DNA of 64,000 nucleotides from CAYVBJ01 sp964449075 (GTDB lineage Bacteria; Bacteroidota; Rhodothermia; Balneolales; Balneolaceae), in the NCBI GenBank assembly GCA_964449075.1, contig CAYVBJ010000005.1:86386-150385 (forward strand), in the 5' to 3' direction. Shown one piece after another: positions 17,119-26,094 of the stretch (within the stretch, counting starts at the first letter, position 1; each line of letters begins with the position of its first letter). A model generated the notes under the pieces. That model made no database searches. It was not told the DNA's origin and saw only the letters and a program-made list of their open reading frames with translations. The translations under genes were made by a program, and so were the position numbers.

Positions 17119-18168
17119 TCAATCCCAAAAATAATCTTCTGAATCTTCAGGATTTTTTAAGAGTTCAGAGGCTTCTGTCGCAAGTTTCTGAATTTTCGAA
17201 TGGTCTGACGAATGGGAATCAAACAAATATCCATGTTTAAACGGACCGGATATACGGATCAGAATTTCCATGGCATAGTGGATGGCGAGCTCTCTCGATT
17301 CCTTTTCATCAAACAGGTTTGAAAAATCGTTGCCAAGGGATAACCTGTAGCTTTTTAAAAAGTGGCCGCAGAATTTTTGAAGTTGCTCTCTTCTGAACAG
17401 ATCGTCTGAGGCTTCCTGGTGCAGCCTGCAATGGGCAATAAAATGAGCTACATCCTGCAATGGTCGCCCGTAGTGGCAAAATTCCCAATCAATGAGGCGC
17501 ATTTTTTGTTCATTAATCAGAATAGATGAAGGCCACAGATCACCCATAACAAGGCACTTGCCGGGCATAAGCAGCTCTTCGCCAAGCCGCTCAGCATTAT
17601 TGATTGCAACAGAAGACGGTGTAATGCCTGCGTTCTTCAGAAATTGGCCGGCTCCCTTGTACTGAACTTGCCGCCGGGTTTTTTGAATGTTCAGATTCTG
17701 AAAAGATCTCTTAAAAAAAGAATCCCCTGCAGTTTCCCGGTGAAGGTTTGCAATAAAATTTCCAAGAATTGCAGGCATTGAGTCATTGTAATTCCGGAAC
17801 ATTGGCTCAGAAAAGAGTGTTGATTCGGAGCCGATACCCTCCATCAGCAGCAGATTTTTCTTCGAATCAAAGCCGTAAAATTTTGGAACAGAGATATCTT
17901 TACTTGAAAGAAACGAGAGCCTGCCATTTTCGGTAAACAACCGGAGTGCATCCGCTTCAAACCGAAGCCGGTCCTGGTTAAGCGCTTCTTCAGGATTTGA
18001 AGCGATAAACGGAGGCGCGTGTTTTGCGATTATATTGTGAGGTCTTCCAGGGATGCGCCACACATAGTTCAGATTACCGCCGGATAGTTCGATGGGTTTA
18101 CCTGAACATTCAAATTCCGGTTCTGTTATCTTAATAAATTTCTGAATTTCATCTGCTGATGGCTTCAT
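17119..18168 (-). CDS. APH/MtnK-like small-molecule kinase
   Basis: This is a protein-kinase-like (aminoglycoside phosphotransferase fold) enzyme, most like 5-methylthioribose kinase. It has LSGGNLNYVWRI (nucleotide loop), NIIAKHAPPF (ATP lysine) and DRLRFEADAL. The catalytic loop is VMGDLWPSSILI, where the usual His before Gly-Asp is Met, and the metal motif is LIDWEFCHYG. The start at 18168 is chosen because it lies 1 nt after the stop of the phosphorylase gene; a longer in-frame start at 18195 would overlap it. At 349 aa it is somewhat shorter than typical MtnK (about 400). The substrate is inferred from neighbours only; thiamine- or choline-type kinases share the fold. Confidence 0.72.
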   Translation of the reverse strand: MKPSADEIQKFIKITEPEFECSGKPIELSGGNLNYVWRIPGRPHNIIAKHAPPFIASNPEEALNQDRLRFEADALRLFTENGRLSFLSSKDISVPKFYGFDSKKNLLLMEGIGSESTLFSEPMFRNYNDSMPAILGNFIANLHRETAGDSFFKRSFQNLNIQKTRRQVQYKGAGQFLKNAGITPSSVAINNAERLGEELLMPGKCLVMGDLWPSSILINEQKMRLIDWEFCHYGRPLQDVAHFIAHCRLHQEASDDLFRREQLQKFCGHFLKSYRLSLGNDFSNLFDEKESRELAIHYAMEILIRISGPFKHGYLFDSHSSDHSKIQKLATEASELLKNPEDSEDYFWD

Positions 18169-18169
18169 A

Positions 18170-18961
18170 TCAAAAACGGTAGATCTGGTTGGCAAAGTCT
18201 ACAGGTTTACCACTCATCAAAAATTTCGTAATAAGGGATTCGGTGGCTTTGCGTGATTGTTTAAGGGTATCCCCAATTTTCTGCTTCTGCGGATTCTCTA
18301 TTCCGGGAACCGAGTATTTGTGTCCCACCACAACTGCCGCACACGGAATTTCCAGTTCATTGGCAAGCACCACTTCTGGTGCAAGAGTCATGGAATTCAC
18401 CTGCCCGCCCAGTTGTGCCCACATTTTGTTTTCAGCAGGCGTTTTTCCTCTCGGGCCACCGGCGTATACAAACACCACACTGTTTTCAGATTTATAAATT
18501 TCGTCACCGCCCAAATCGAGAATCTGCTGATTGAGTTCCGTTGAAAAGAGTCCGTCTTTGATAAGCAGGTGCCCGTGGTCAGAGGATGGTTTCTGAAACA
18601 TGGTACAGGTGGATCCGTCAGGCAGACGATTTTCAGGCATCAGCAGATCGGTTACCATCATCGGTTTATAGAGTGGCAGGTTGGCATCCATAACACCAAC
18701 AGAGCTGTTAATAAGCAGGGCACCGCAATTGAGTTCTTTCAGGGCAGCCGCCTGTGCCCGGTAGTTGATCTGGTTAGGCAAAATTGTATGCGGCAGGCCA
18801 TGACGGAAAATAACAAAGAGATCCCGTCCGTTTTCCTGTTTCGATTTGTACAGCTTTTGCGTTCCAAAACCGGTCTGAATATCGATCATTTCAAGATTCA
18901 GTTTTTCAGGAATGCTTTTTTCAAATGCGCTGCCAAGTATTACTGCGATAGATGAATTCAT
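18170..18961 (-). CDS. Purine nucleoside / 5'-methylthioadenosine phosphorylase family
   Basis: This nucleoside phosphorylase of the PNP/MTAP family cleaves a (deoxy)nucleoside with phosphate to base and sugar-1-phosphate. Recognisable parts are the early phosphate loop GSAFEKS, RHGLPHTILPNQINYRAQ, INSSVGVM and QVNSMTLAPEVVLANELEIP, where the MTAP-type Met sits in the substrate site. The length is 263 aa. Its ATG overlaps the stop of the 44-aa ORF upstream by 4 bp, and the kinase follows immediately. True MTAP yields methylthioribose-1-phosphate, which would not need an MtnK, so the real substrate may differ. Confidence 0.8.
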   Translation of the reverse strand: MNSSIAVILGSAFEKSIPEKLNLEMIDIQTGFGTQKLYKSKQENGRDLFVIFRHGLPHTILPNQINYRAQAAALKELNCGALLINSSVGVMDANLPLYKPMMVTDLLMPENRLPDGSTCTMFQKPSSDHGHLLIKDGLFSTELNQQILDLGGDEIYKSENSVVFVYAGGPRGKTPAENKMWAQLGGQVNSMTLAPEVVLANELEIPCAAVVVGHKYSVPGIENPQKQKIGDTLKQSRKATESLITKFLMSGKPVDFANQIYRF

Positions 18962-19092
18962 ACTGATACCTTTTCAATTCTTGCATCGCCTAACGGATCT
19001 TTTTTCCCGGGGTAACAGGGATTAATTATCCAGAGGTGGGTAAATACCCGGTAAATCGATTCAATATGATGAAATTCTTTACTGTTTGACAT
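18958..19092 (-). CDS. Small conserved-position ORF (44 aa), function unknown
   Basis: This short frame exactly fills the only gap in the importer-phosphorylase operon. The ATG at 19092 overlaps the end of the ATPase gene by 14 bp, and its TGA overlaps the phosphorylase ATG (ATGA). The peptide is basic and aromatic at the start (MSNSKEFHHIESIYRVF), then HLWIINPCYPGKKDPLGDA, with one Cys and no signal or membrane segment. Overlap at both ends suggests a real, translationally coupled gene. I recognise no family. Confidence 0.55.
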   Translation of the reverse strand: MSNSKEFHHIESIYRVFTHLWIINPCYPGKKDPLGDARIEKVSV

Positions 19093-19813
19093 GTTTATTC
19101 GTTAGGTTCGTCCAAAATTTAAGTTCCTCTTTTACACCGGTATCAGCATTGTTTATGAATGCATCCCTGTTTTCAAAGATATTGAGTTTACCATTGTGCA
19201 TCATTCCAAAAAAATCGCCGGTCAGCAGGGCCTCTTTCAGATCATGTGTCACAAAAATGGTTGTTATTTTTTCTGTGTTTGATATTTCAATAAAGAGATT
19301 TTGCATCTCTTTACGGGTATCTGAATCAAGGCTGCCGAAAGGTTCATCCAGCAGCAATACTTTCGGATGGATGATAAAAGCACGGCCGAAAGCCACCCGC
19401 TGTTTCTGTCCGCCAGAAAGCTGATCAGGCATTTTTTTCTCCTGGCCTTCAAGATGGAGTTGTTGTATCATTTTGTCAACCTTTTGGCGGATCACAGCCG
19501 GGTCTGTTTTCCTGATTTTCAGGCCAAACCCAATGTTTTGTTCCACATTCAGATGCGGAAAAAGCAGGGGTTCCTGGTAGAGGTATACAACCCCGCGTTC
19601 TTGTGGCCTGAGATGATCAACTTGTTCACCGTCTATTTCAACAGCTCCGCTGTATTTGGTTTGTATTCCGGCGATTGATTTCAGCAGTGTTGTTTTGCCA
19701 CATCCGGATTTCCCCAGAACGGAGAGGGTTTTATTCTCTTCAAGAGAAAAATTAATTTCTCTTAAAACCGGCTCATCACCAAAAGAGATCGATAAATCAT
19801 TTACTTGAATCAA
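19079..19813 (-). CDS. ABC transporter ATP-binding protein (YnjD-like)
   Basis: This importer ATPase of 244 aa has Walker A GKSGCGKTT (about 34-42), Q-loop YLYQEPLLFPHL, signature LSGGQKQR, Walker B VLLLDEP, a D-loop SLD and the switch His in FVTHD. It couples ATP hydrolysis to the two permeases encoded just upstream (1-bp gap). By operon partner it resembles the E. coli YnjBCD/thiamine-type (FbpC/ThiQ) family. Confidence 0.92.
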   Translation of the reverse strand: MIQVNDLSISFGDEPVLREINFSLEENKTLSVLGKSGCGKTTLLKSIAGIQTKYSGAVEIDGEQVDHLRPQERGVVYLYQEPLLFPHLNVEQNIGFGLKIRKTDPAVIRQKVDKMIQQLHLEGQEKKMPDQLSGGQKQRVAFGRAFIIHPKVLLLDEPFGSLDSDTRKEMQNLFIEISNTEKITTIFVTHDLKEALLTGDFFGMMHNGKLNIFENRDAFINNADTGVKEELKFWTNLTNKHVKQ

Positions 19814-19814
19814 A

Positions 19815-20585
19815 TCAGGTACTCCAAACTTTGTGCAGCAGAAAACGTCTGTTACTGATTAATAGAATCAATGGCGGAATCACAAGAAGAAACCCGGCCA
19901 GTGCTGCAAGATATGGATTTGCTTCACTGATATAGCGATAGACCATCACTGTGAGTGTTTGAACTTTACCAACACCGATAAATTGTGTCAGGCCATACTC
20001 AAACCAGGAAATCAGGTATGTTTGAAAAAAACATACCGCCAGCAATCCTTTTGCAGAGGGCAAAATAGCCTCTTTCAGTGTAACTTTGAAATCTCCGCCC
20101 ATGGTTGCGACAAGGTTCTCCAGGTTTCGGATTTTGCTGTTCCAGAAACCGAAGAAAAAGAGAACAGCATAGGGAAACGTAATAAAAAACTGCGCGATGA
20201 TTACTCCATATATGGTTCCGGTTAAATTAAAACGCAGAAAATAAAAATTGAGCATAACGGCAAAAACCACGGGAGCAATCACATACGGAAAATAAGCCGT
20301 AAGCAGCCACCATTTACTTTTGGTTTGATATGCAACGGCTCTGCTAACAAAGAACCCGCAAACGGTCGATACAAATCCAACCGAAACCGAGAGAAGTATG
20401 GATAGAACTGCACTTTGCATGAGTGTTGATCCGCCGCTTAAAAACCATCGCCAGTGTTCAGCCGTAAACTGGTGATCTGCAAGGGACGGATAGTACCACT
20501 CGGATGAGACCGATAGATAGAGAAGCACAGCAAACGGAATAATAAAGCAGAGCAGGATAAAAATAAAAAGAGACCGGTTAATCAC
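19815..20585 (-). CDS. ABC transporter permease (second of pair)
   Basis: This six-helix inner-membrane permease has 256 aa. The ABC-ATPase contact loop (EAA-like) is visible as LVATMGGDFKVTLKEAILPSAKGLLA. It overlaps the preceding permease gene by 4 bp. In E. coli the equivalent YnjC is one fused protein; here the two halves are separate genes. Confidence 0.9.
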   Translation of the reverse strand: MINRSLFIFILLCFIIPFAVLLYLSVSSEWYYPSLADHQFTAEHWRWFLSGGSTLMQSAVLSILLSVSVGFVSTVCGFFVSRAVAYQTKSKWWLLTAYFPYVIAPVVFAVMLNFYFLRFNLTGTIYGVIIAQFFITFPYAVLFFFGFWNSKIRNLENLVATMGGDFKVTLKEAILPSAKGLLAVCFFQTYLISWFEYGLTQFIGVGKVQTLTVMVYRYISEANPYLAALAGFLLVIPPLILLISNRRFLLHKVWST

Positions 20586-21421
20586 AGCGAGTACCTCTTT
20601 TTAAAATGAGTGAACAGATAACTGATAGTGGCAATACAGATAACCGAGTACCAGACTGCCATCGCATATGCTACGGGTATGTCGGCAAGATTGAAGCGCT
20701 GCAGTTTCTCAATAATCAATACGGTAATCATATGCGGCGATGACTGTCCGAGAACAAGAGGGATCTCAAAAGCCCCTAAAAAAAAGATAAAGTAGAGTGC
20801 AAGCAGCGGAAAGATTCCTTTTAAAAGAATGGGTACCTGAATCCTGAAGATGATATCCTTCGGATCTGCTCCCAGGGTGGAAGCCACAGCAGCAAGTTCA
20901 TCCAGTTTTTCGTTTTCGAACAGGTTTAGTAAGACAAGCAGAAAAAAAGGGAATACCAGGAAAATATGCGCCAGTATGATCCCGATCCCATACGGATCCT
21001 GAACAAGAGCAGGGAATTGATTCAGATCAGAGATCAGGCCAAGATGCCAGGCAACTCTCGACAGGATACCGCCGCCCGAGTAGAGCTGGAAAATTACAAA
21101 CGCAAGTACAATCGGCGGAATGGTGAGCGGCAAAAACAGTGACCGGTACACATTTGGCCTGTTCAGGTATTTCCTGGCAATAAACAACAGGGTCATCGCA
21201 AGTGTGATTGTAAAGAAGGCAGAAGAAAAAGCAATCCAGACAGAGTAGATCATGGATTGAAAGAACTCACCGGTAAAAATCTGTATCCAGTTGGCAAGTG
21301 TCAGTCCATCGCTTAAGAGCCCGGTTAAGCCGAGGCTATAGAGCAGTGCGTAGGTGAGTGATGCCGAGAGAGGCAAAACAGAGCCAATGACAAAAAGCGA
21401 TATGAGAATTTTTTTGGTCAA
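20582..21421 (-). CDS. ABC transporter permease (first of pair)
   Basis: This inner-membrane permease of 279 aa has about six transmembrane helices. The EAA-type loop is LAAVASTLGADPKDIIFRIQVPILLKGI, with the conserved Gly. Its start overlaps the binding-protein gene by 4 bp and its end overlaps the second permease by 4 bp, so the importer genes are tightly coupled. Confidence 0.9.
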   Translation of the reverse strand: MTKKILISLFVIGSVLPLSASLTYALLYSLGLTGLLSDGLTLANWIQIFTGEFFQSMIYSVWIAFSSAFFTITLAMTLLFIARKYLNRPNVYRSLFLPLTIPPIVLAFVIFQLYSGGGILSRVAWHLGLISDLNQFPALVQDPYGIGIILAHIFLVFPFFLLVLLNLFENEKLDELAAVASTLGADPKDIIFRIQVPILLKGIFPLLALYFIFFLGAFEIPLVLGQSSPHMITVLIIEKLQRFNLADIPVAYAMAVWYSVICIATISYLFTHFKKRYSL

Positions 21422-22650
21422 TTTACCACATTGGTTCTGAAATCTTCAAATATGCGGATCATATATTCAGGTGCCGGTTCCATAAATGCCTTCTCCCTGA
21501 TCTGTTCTCGTGGCGGAGAATTGGTTCTTCCGGGGATATCACTGAATTTTTTCTGCCAGTTCTCCGGCAGCTTCGACATATCGAGAATTGTGCCGTCTCC
21601 CCATACTTCCGGTTTCATCTTTTCAAACTGTGCTTCCGGGGATAGTAAAAAATTGATTACAGCCATAGCCGCTTCTTTGTCAGATGCTAATGTGGGAATG
21701 CCTAAATAGTGAGTATTTCGAATCGTGCCAAAATCCGGAACGTAAGCTCGGCTGTTTTCAGGGAAAAGCCCCTGTAATATTTTATTGTCAACTTCGCTGT
21801 CGTTATTGCTAAAAGTAAAATTGAGTTCTCCGTTTGCAAAAAACTGGTGCATTTGAGAAATCGAATTGGGAAACGTCTCACCTTCACGCCAGAAAAAGGG
21901 TTTTATTTCGTTGATATAATTCCATAAACGGCTGCTGTACTGATTGTAAACTTCGGCATTAAACTCTCCCTTAAACAGATCGGGATCTTCTGCCATCGAT
22001 ATCATCATCGATTTAAGCACTGTCATGCCTGTAAATTCAGTTGGAATCGTAAATCTTCCGGGATTTTCCCGGACCCACTCCTTCAATTCATCGAGGGATT
22101 GAGGAGGTGAGTCAATCTGGCCGGTGTTATAAATGAAGGCAAGCTGAACATTTCCCCAGGGGGCTTCATAGCCATTTACCGGCTGCTGAAAATCAATTCC
22201 GATAAATGGGTTGTCCATGTCCACATATTGAATATTGGGCAGTTTTTCAGTAAAAGGACCGAACAGCGCATCGATCATGCGAAGCTGGAAAAAGGTCTCG
22301 CCATTGAGCCAGATCAGATCGATCTGGCTTGAATTTCGTCCGCTCTCCAGTTCCGACATCAGTGTGGAGACGATCTGAGCGCCCTGTCCGCTGACGATTT
22401 CAAGATCAATATCAAATTGCTCTTTAATGTTTGGCACCACATACCCGTTCATGTAGTTGTTTATGAGCGGATCACCCATCCACATCATCATGGTGATCTT
22501 TGTGCCCCCGGCTTCATTCAGGATTTCCTGCCACGATTTATTCAGAACCGGGGAATCATCACCGGTATTATGGCGTTCGCCATCACTGCAGGCGGATATC
22601 AGTGCTACAATGACTATCATTAAGCAGAATTTTAAATAATACCGGTTCAT
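21418..22650 (-). CDS. ABC transporter substrate-binding lipoprotein (YnjB-like)
   Basis: This binding protein of 410 aa has a lipoprotein signal (ALISAC, Cys at 21), so it is tethered to a membrane facing the periplasm. The mature protein is a cluster D/F-type periplasmic binding protein resembling YnjB (MMWMGDPLINNYMNGYVVP, DLIWLNGETFFQLR, GYEAPWGNVQLAFIYN). It is first in the importer operon, downstream of a TonB receptor that could bring the same ligand across the outer membrane. The ligand cannot be read from sequence. Confidence 0.85.
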   Translation of the reverse strand: MNRYYLKFCLMIVIVALISACSDGERHNTGDDSPVLNKSWQEILNEAGGTKITMMMWMGDPLINNYMNGYVVPNIKEQFDIDLEIVSGQGAQIVSTLMSELESGRNSSQIDLIWLNGETFFQLRMIDALFGPFTEKLPNIQYVDMDNPFIGIDFQQPVNGYEAPWGNVQLAFIYNTGQIDSPPQSLDELKEWVRENPGRFTIPTEFTGMTVLKSMMISMAEDPDLFKGEFNAEVYNQYSSRLWNYINEIKPFFWREGETFPNSISQMHQFFANGELNFTFSNNDSEVDNKILQGLFPENSRAYVPDFGTIRNTHYLGIPTLASDKEAAMAVINFLLSPEAQFEKMKPEVWGDGTILDMSKLPENWQKKFSDIPGRTNSPPREQIREKAFMEPAPEYMIRIFEDFRTNVVN

Positions 22651-22687
22651 TATATCTTTTTTCTAAAAAATTATAGCTGGCCGCTAA

Positions 22688-22877
22688 TCAACTTAAAATA
22701 TTTAGTTCAGATTTAAATAGATGCAAAACTAATTCTTCGTGTTGCTTGGTGTCCTCGTGTCCTCGTGGCAAAAAATGTCAGTTTATTGCCACGAATCCGT
22801 CAGCCGACGGATCAAAGGTTCACGAAGTAAACTTTAAATTGTAAGGTATCCATAAATCAAATAGATCCTTTTGGACA
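22688..22877. repeat. Dispersed non-coding repeat, copy B
   Basis: This is the second copy of the element at 8085-8275, same orientation. The hairpin TCGTGGCAA/TTGCCACGA (22763-22771, 22786-22794) is kept while its loop differs, and CCGTCAGCCGACGG replaces the perfect palindrome. It lies between the TonB receptor and the binding-protein gene. Confidence 0.75.
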
Positions 22878-22928
22878 GCTTTTCAAGTGAAATTTCAATT
22901 TCTGTTCTGGTTTTTATCATAAACTATA

Positions 22929-25922
22929 TTAAAAGAGGTATTTAAGTGAAAACTGAAATTGTCGCGGGGGAGCTACATTTCTTTTCTCAATACCCCGTTC
23001 CGCAGGACCCACCTGTATCTGGTTGCTCTGCGTAAGATTACTGCTGAAACCGCCGAGATTTTCTGCATTCAGAAGATTGAAAATATCCGCTCCAGCCACT
23101 ACGCGTCCACCCGCGACCGGAAGGGCATACTGCAGGCTCAGGTCAAAAGTGGTGTTCCAGGGCAGACGGTCGCTGTTACGGCTTTCACCTGGGCTTCGGT
23201 CGTTATTACCCACAAACTGCTGTGAGAACGAGCGCCCATCGCCATTGAGATCAGTGGTTCCAAAAATGGAGGCGTCAGGAACCCGGTTTACCGGCTGGCC
23301 ACTCTGAAAGAGAGCGGCTACTGTTGCTGAGAATCCATCAAATGGGAAATATGTGAAAATCGTATTGATGATATGCCGGCGGTCGTTCAGTGCAGGTCCC
23401 CATTCATCGCTGAAATTATTCGCATCCCTGGCCCGGAAGTTAATATCCTCGGTATTATTCTCCAGGAAAGAGAGGGTATAAATGAGCCTGAAGGAGTAGT
23501 CTTTATCCGCACGATGACGGTCGAACGTCAGGTTCATGGCGTAGTAATTGGAGCGTCCGGCGGTTTCAGTCATCACTACACTGCGTGCCGCGCCGCGAAG
23601 TGTGTCGCCCCCGGCAAGAGCAAACGATCCCTGGTCGTCCCGAAACACAGGCGTGGGCCGTGATTCATCGGCTTCTTCAGTTGACCGCACGTCCACATTG
23701 TCCGGGTCGATTGGGAATGGTTCGGGTGCGTTTAGATCCCGAAGCCTGAAGAGATTAAACGAACGATTGTGCATTAAATCGACATATAGCAGCGAGTGAT
23801 CATTAATTTGGTGCTGAAAGCCAACCATAAACTGGTGAGAAAAAGGGTTATCCATACCGTCCGGATTAAGAATGCGCAACTCGTTGCTAAACACAGATTC
23901 GCGCTGCGATTGCAGGGATTCCCGTGAGGGAGCGTCAAGGAAATCGACGCCTGTTACATTGGCGGTCAGGTTTCCTTCGTTTGTCACCTTGTCAATATTT
24001 GTATCATCAGGCAAAATGCCCAGTCGAATAAATTCGGAGATCTGCCGCCTGAAATCATCGGAGTCGGAGCTGAACTGAAGTGCATCACTGTAGACTGCGT
24101 AAAGTATTTTATCATAGTACATTCCGTAACCTGCACGGAAAGATGTAGATGAACTGAGCCGGTAGTTGGCGCTTATCCGGGGTGCGATGTTATTCAGATC
24201 TCCGTTTCCCGTGCTTCCGGCTTTCGAGAGATTATCATAATCCCAGCGAAGTCCCAGATTCAGATTCAATTTATCAGAAACGGCAAGCTGATCTTCGATA
24301 TAGAGGCTGATAATGTTTTGTCTTTTTTCAAAAGCATCGGGACGCAGTTCAATTTGGAAAAGTTCAACATTTGCGTCACGCGGGATATCAAACGGTGTCA
24401 AATTACTTCCAAGGCCGAGGCCTCTCACTTCATCTGTCTGGTCCTGGTTCAGACTTACAATCCAGCTTCCATTCGGGTTTCCGCCGCCTACAAGAGAATA
24501 GCCGGAGGATTTAAAATCAACCCCGGTTTTAAGCGTGTGATTTCCCTTGTAGAAAGTGAATTTTTGTTGAAACTGGTGAGTGTTTTCGGTTTCATCAAAC
24601 AGAAAACCTGGATGACCGAGTGTGGCAATGGTCTGTCCGTCAGGTCCGAGTACCGTTGCATTGGGAGAGTCCGGATTGTCCGGATTGGCAAAGTTCCAGC
24701 GGAAGCGTCCGTACTGGTAACCGGTTTCTGAAACAAATCCGCTACCGGAATAGATATTCTTTTGTGCAATCATAAATGAGTTTCGATCCTGCTGGTTCCC
24801 TGTTGAAGGGAACGCCACACCGCCATCAAGTCCCCCGCCCTGGCGTTCAACACTTACAAAACCTTTGTTCACACGCAGAAATGATCTCAGTTTATTACCC
24901 CAGTTGTGGTCAATTCGGCCCGACAAGAAGGTAAAACGGTTTGTTCCGGGCACGGTTGTATTCACATTCAGCTGTGGTGAGTTGAGAAGGTTATCCTTGA
25001 GATCAGTAAGGTGTTCGGCATTGACAAAATAGAAGGTTTTATCTTTTTTGATGGGTCCGCCAAGAGAGAATCCGCCCTGGAATCGTGAGAATCCGTCTTT
25101 CACATTATTCCCGGAGAGATCACGCTGCGCAAATGGTGAGGAGGAATCGAGCGGAGGTCCGGGGCGGGAGACAAAAAAGACCTCTCCGGTCTGATCATTA
25201 CTGCCCGATTTGGTTGTGATATTGATAATTCCGTTTGATGTTCTGCCGTGTTCTGCTCCGAAATTATTGGTTAAAGTGGTAATGTTTTGTGTGAGGCCAA
25301 CCGGTATCCGGAATTTTTGTCCGCCCAGAAAATTTTCATTGTTGTCAAAACCATCGATCTGGTAGTTTGTAAACAGGGAGTTGGCACCGTTGATAGCCAC
25401 ATTTGGAGCTTCCGAAAAGAAACCGGTAGCCTGAGAAATATTTGGCAACCTGAACAGAGAGCGTGTAATATCCCGGCCTTCCACCGGCAGTGTTTCAAGC
25501 TCGCGGGCGGTGATTTCGGATGCCACCTGCGCGTCAACAGTGTTAATTGTAGTGGATGTGGCACTGACCGTTATCTCATCCAGACGCCCGTCGATCCGGC
25601 TGTAGACAGTAACCAGAATACTGGTGTTTTTGTTGGATATCAGCTGAACAGGTTCACTGCGGCTTTCAAAATAATCCTCCGTTTCCGGTACAATTACAAC
25701 ATAAGAACCGGAAGTTGAAAGTCCGCTCAAAGTCACGCGACCGTTTTCGCTTGTTACGCGTTCTTCCTTAAAACCGATGGAGCTGTTTTCAATAACTACG
25801 GTATGATTTTTAAGCGGTTGATAACTTTGGTTTTCGATGAGGGTAATTGTAAACGATGACTGGGCAAAGGCGGAACTTGTATATAAAAATAAGAGAAGAA
25901 ATAGGGTGATCAGCTTTTTCAT
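22929..25922 (-). CDS. TonB-dependent receptor, Oar-like
   Basis: This outer-membrane beta-barrel transporter has 997 aa. It has a signal peptide (KKLITLFLLLFLYTSSAFAQ), a carboxypeptidase-regulatory-like domain (about 25-110), a plug (ISQATGFFSEAPNVAINGANS, YQIDGFDNNENFLGG, NGIINITTKSG) and a long Oar-type barrel ending QFSLKYLF. The plug sequence GGPIKKDKTFYFVNAEH is typical of Oar-like receptors. No SusD or sigma/FecR gene adjoins it. The YnjBCD-like importer downstream on the same strand may share its ligand. Confidence 0.92.
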   Translation of the reverse strand: MKKLITLFLLLFLYTSSAFAQSSFTITLIENQSYQPLKNHTVVIENSSIGFKEERVTSENGRVTLSGLSTSGSYVVIVPETEDYFESRSEPVQLISNKNTSILVTVYSRIDGRLDEITVSATSTTINTVDAQVASEITARELETLPVEGRDITRSLFRLPNISQATGFFSEAPNVAINGANSLFTNYQIDGFDNNENFLGGQKFRIPVGLTQNITTLTNNFGAEHGRTSNGIINITTKSGSNDQTGEVFFVSRPGPPLDSSSPFAQRDLSGNNVKDGFSRFQGGFSLGGPIKKDKTFYFVNAEHLTDLKDNLLNSPQLNVNTTVPGTNRFTFLSGRIDHNWGNKLRSFLRVNKGFVSVERQGGGLDGGVAFPSTGNQQDRNSFMIAQKNIYSGSGFVSETGYQYGRFRWNFANPDNPDSPNATVLGPDGQTIATLGHPGFLFDETENTHQFQQKFTFYKGNHTLKTGVDFKSSGYSLVGGGNPNGSWIVSLNQDQTDEVRGLGLGSNLTPFDIPRDANVELFQIELRPDAFEKRQNIISLYIEDQLAVSDKLNLNLGLRWDYDNLSKAGSTGNGDLNNIAPRISANYRLSSSTSFRAGYGMYYDKILYAVYSDALQFSSDSDDFRRQISEFIRLGILPDDTNIDKVTNEGNLTANVTGVDFLDAPSRESLQSQRESVFSNELRILNPDGMDNPFSHQFMVGFQHQINDHSLLYVDLMHNRSFNLFRLRDLNAPEPFPIDPDNVDVRSTEEADESRPTPVFRDDQGSFALAGGDTLRGAARSVVMTETAGRSNYYAMNLTFDRHRADKDYSFRLIYTLSFLENNTEDINFRARDANNFSDEWGPALNDRRHIINTIFTYFPFDGFSATVAALFQSGQPVNRVPDASIFGTTDLNGDGRSFSQQFVGNNDRSPGESRNSDRLPWNTTFDLSLQYALPVAGGRVVAGADIFNLLNAENLGGFSSNLTQSNQIQVGPAERGIEKRNVAPPRQFQFSLKYLF

Positions 25923-26094
25923 TAAATTAAAAAGATTAAATATCGGGTTACATATTCAGATTGGCAGTCAGATAAATCATTTCACGCGCAGTATATCATG
26001 TGAGAAAACCTCTGTTTCATTCCTGATTTTTTAGGATGAACTTTTCAGGCAGAGATAGCGACTGCAATTAAAAAAAGTGGACTCAGGATTGAAT

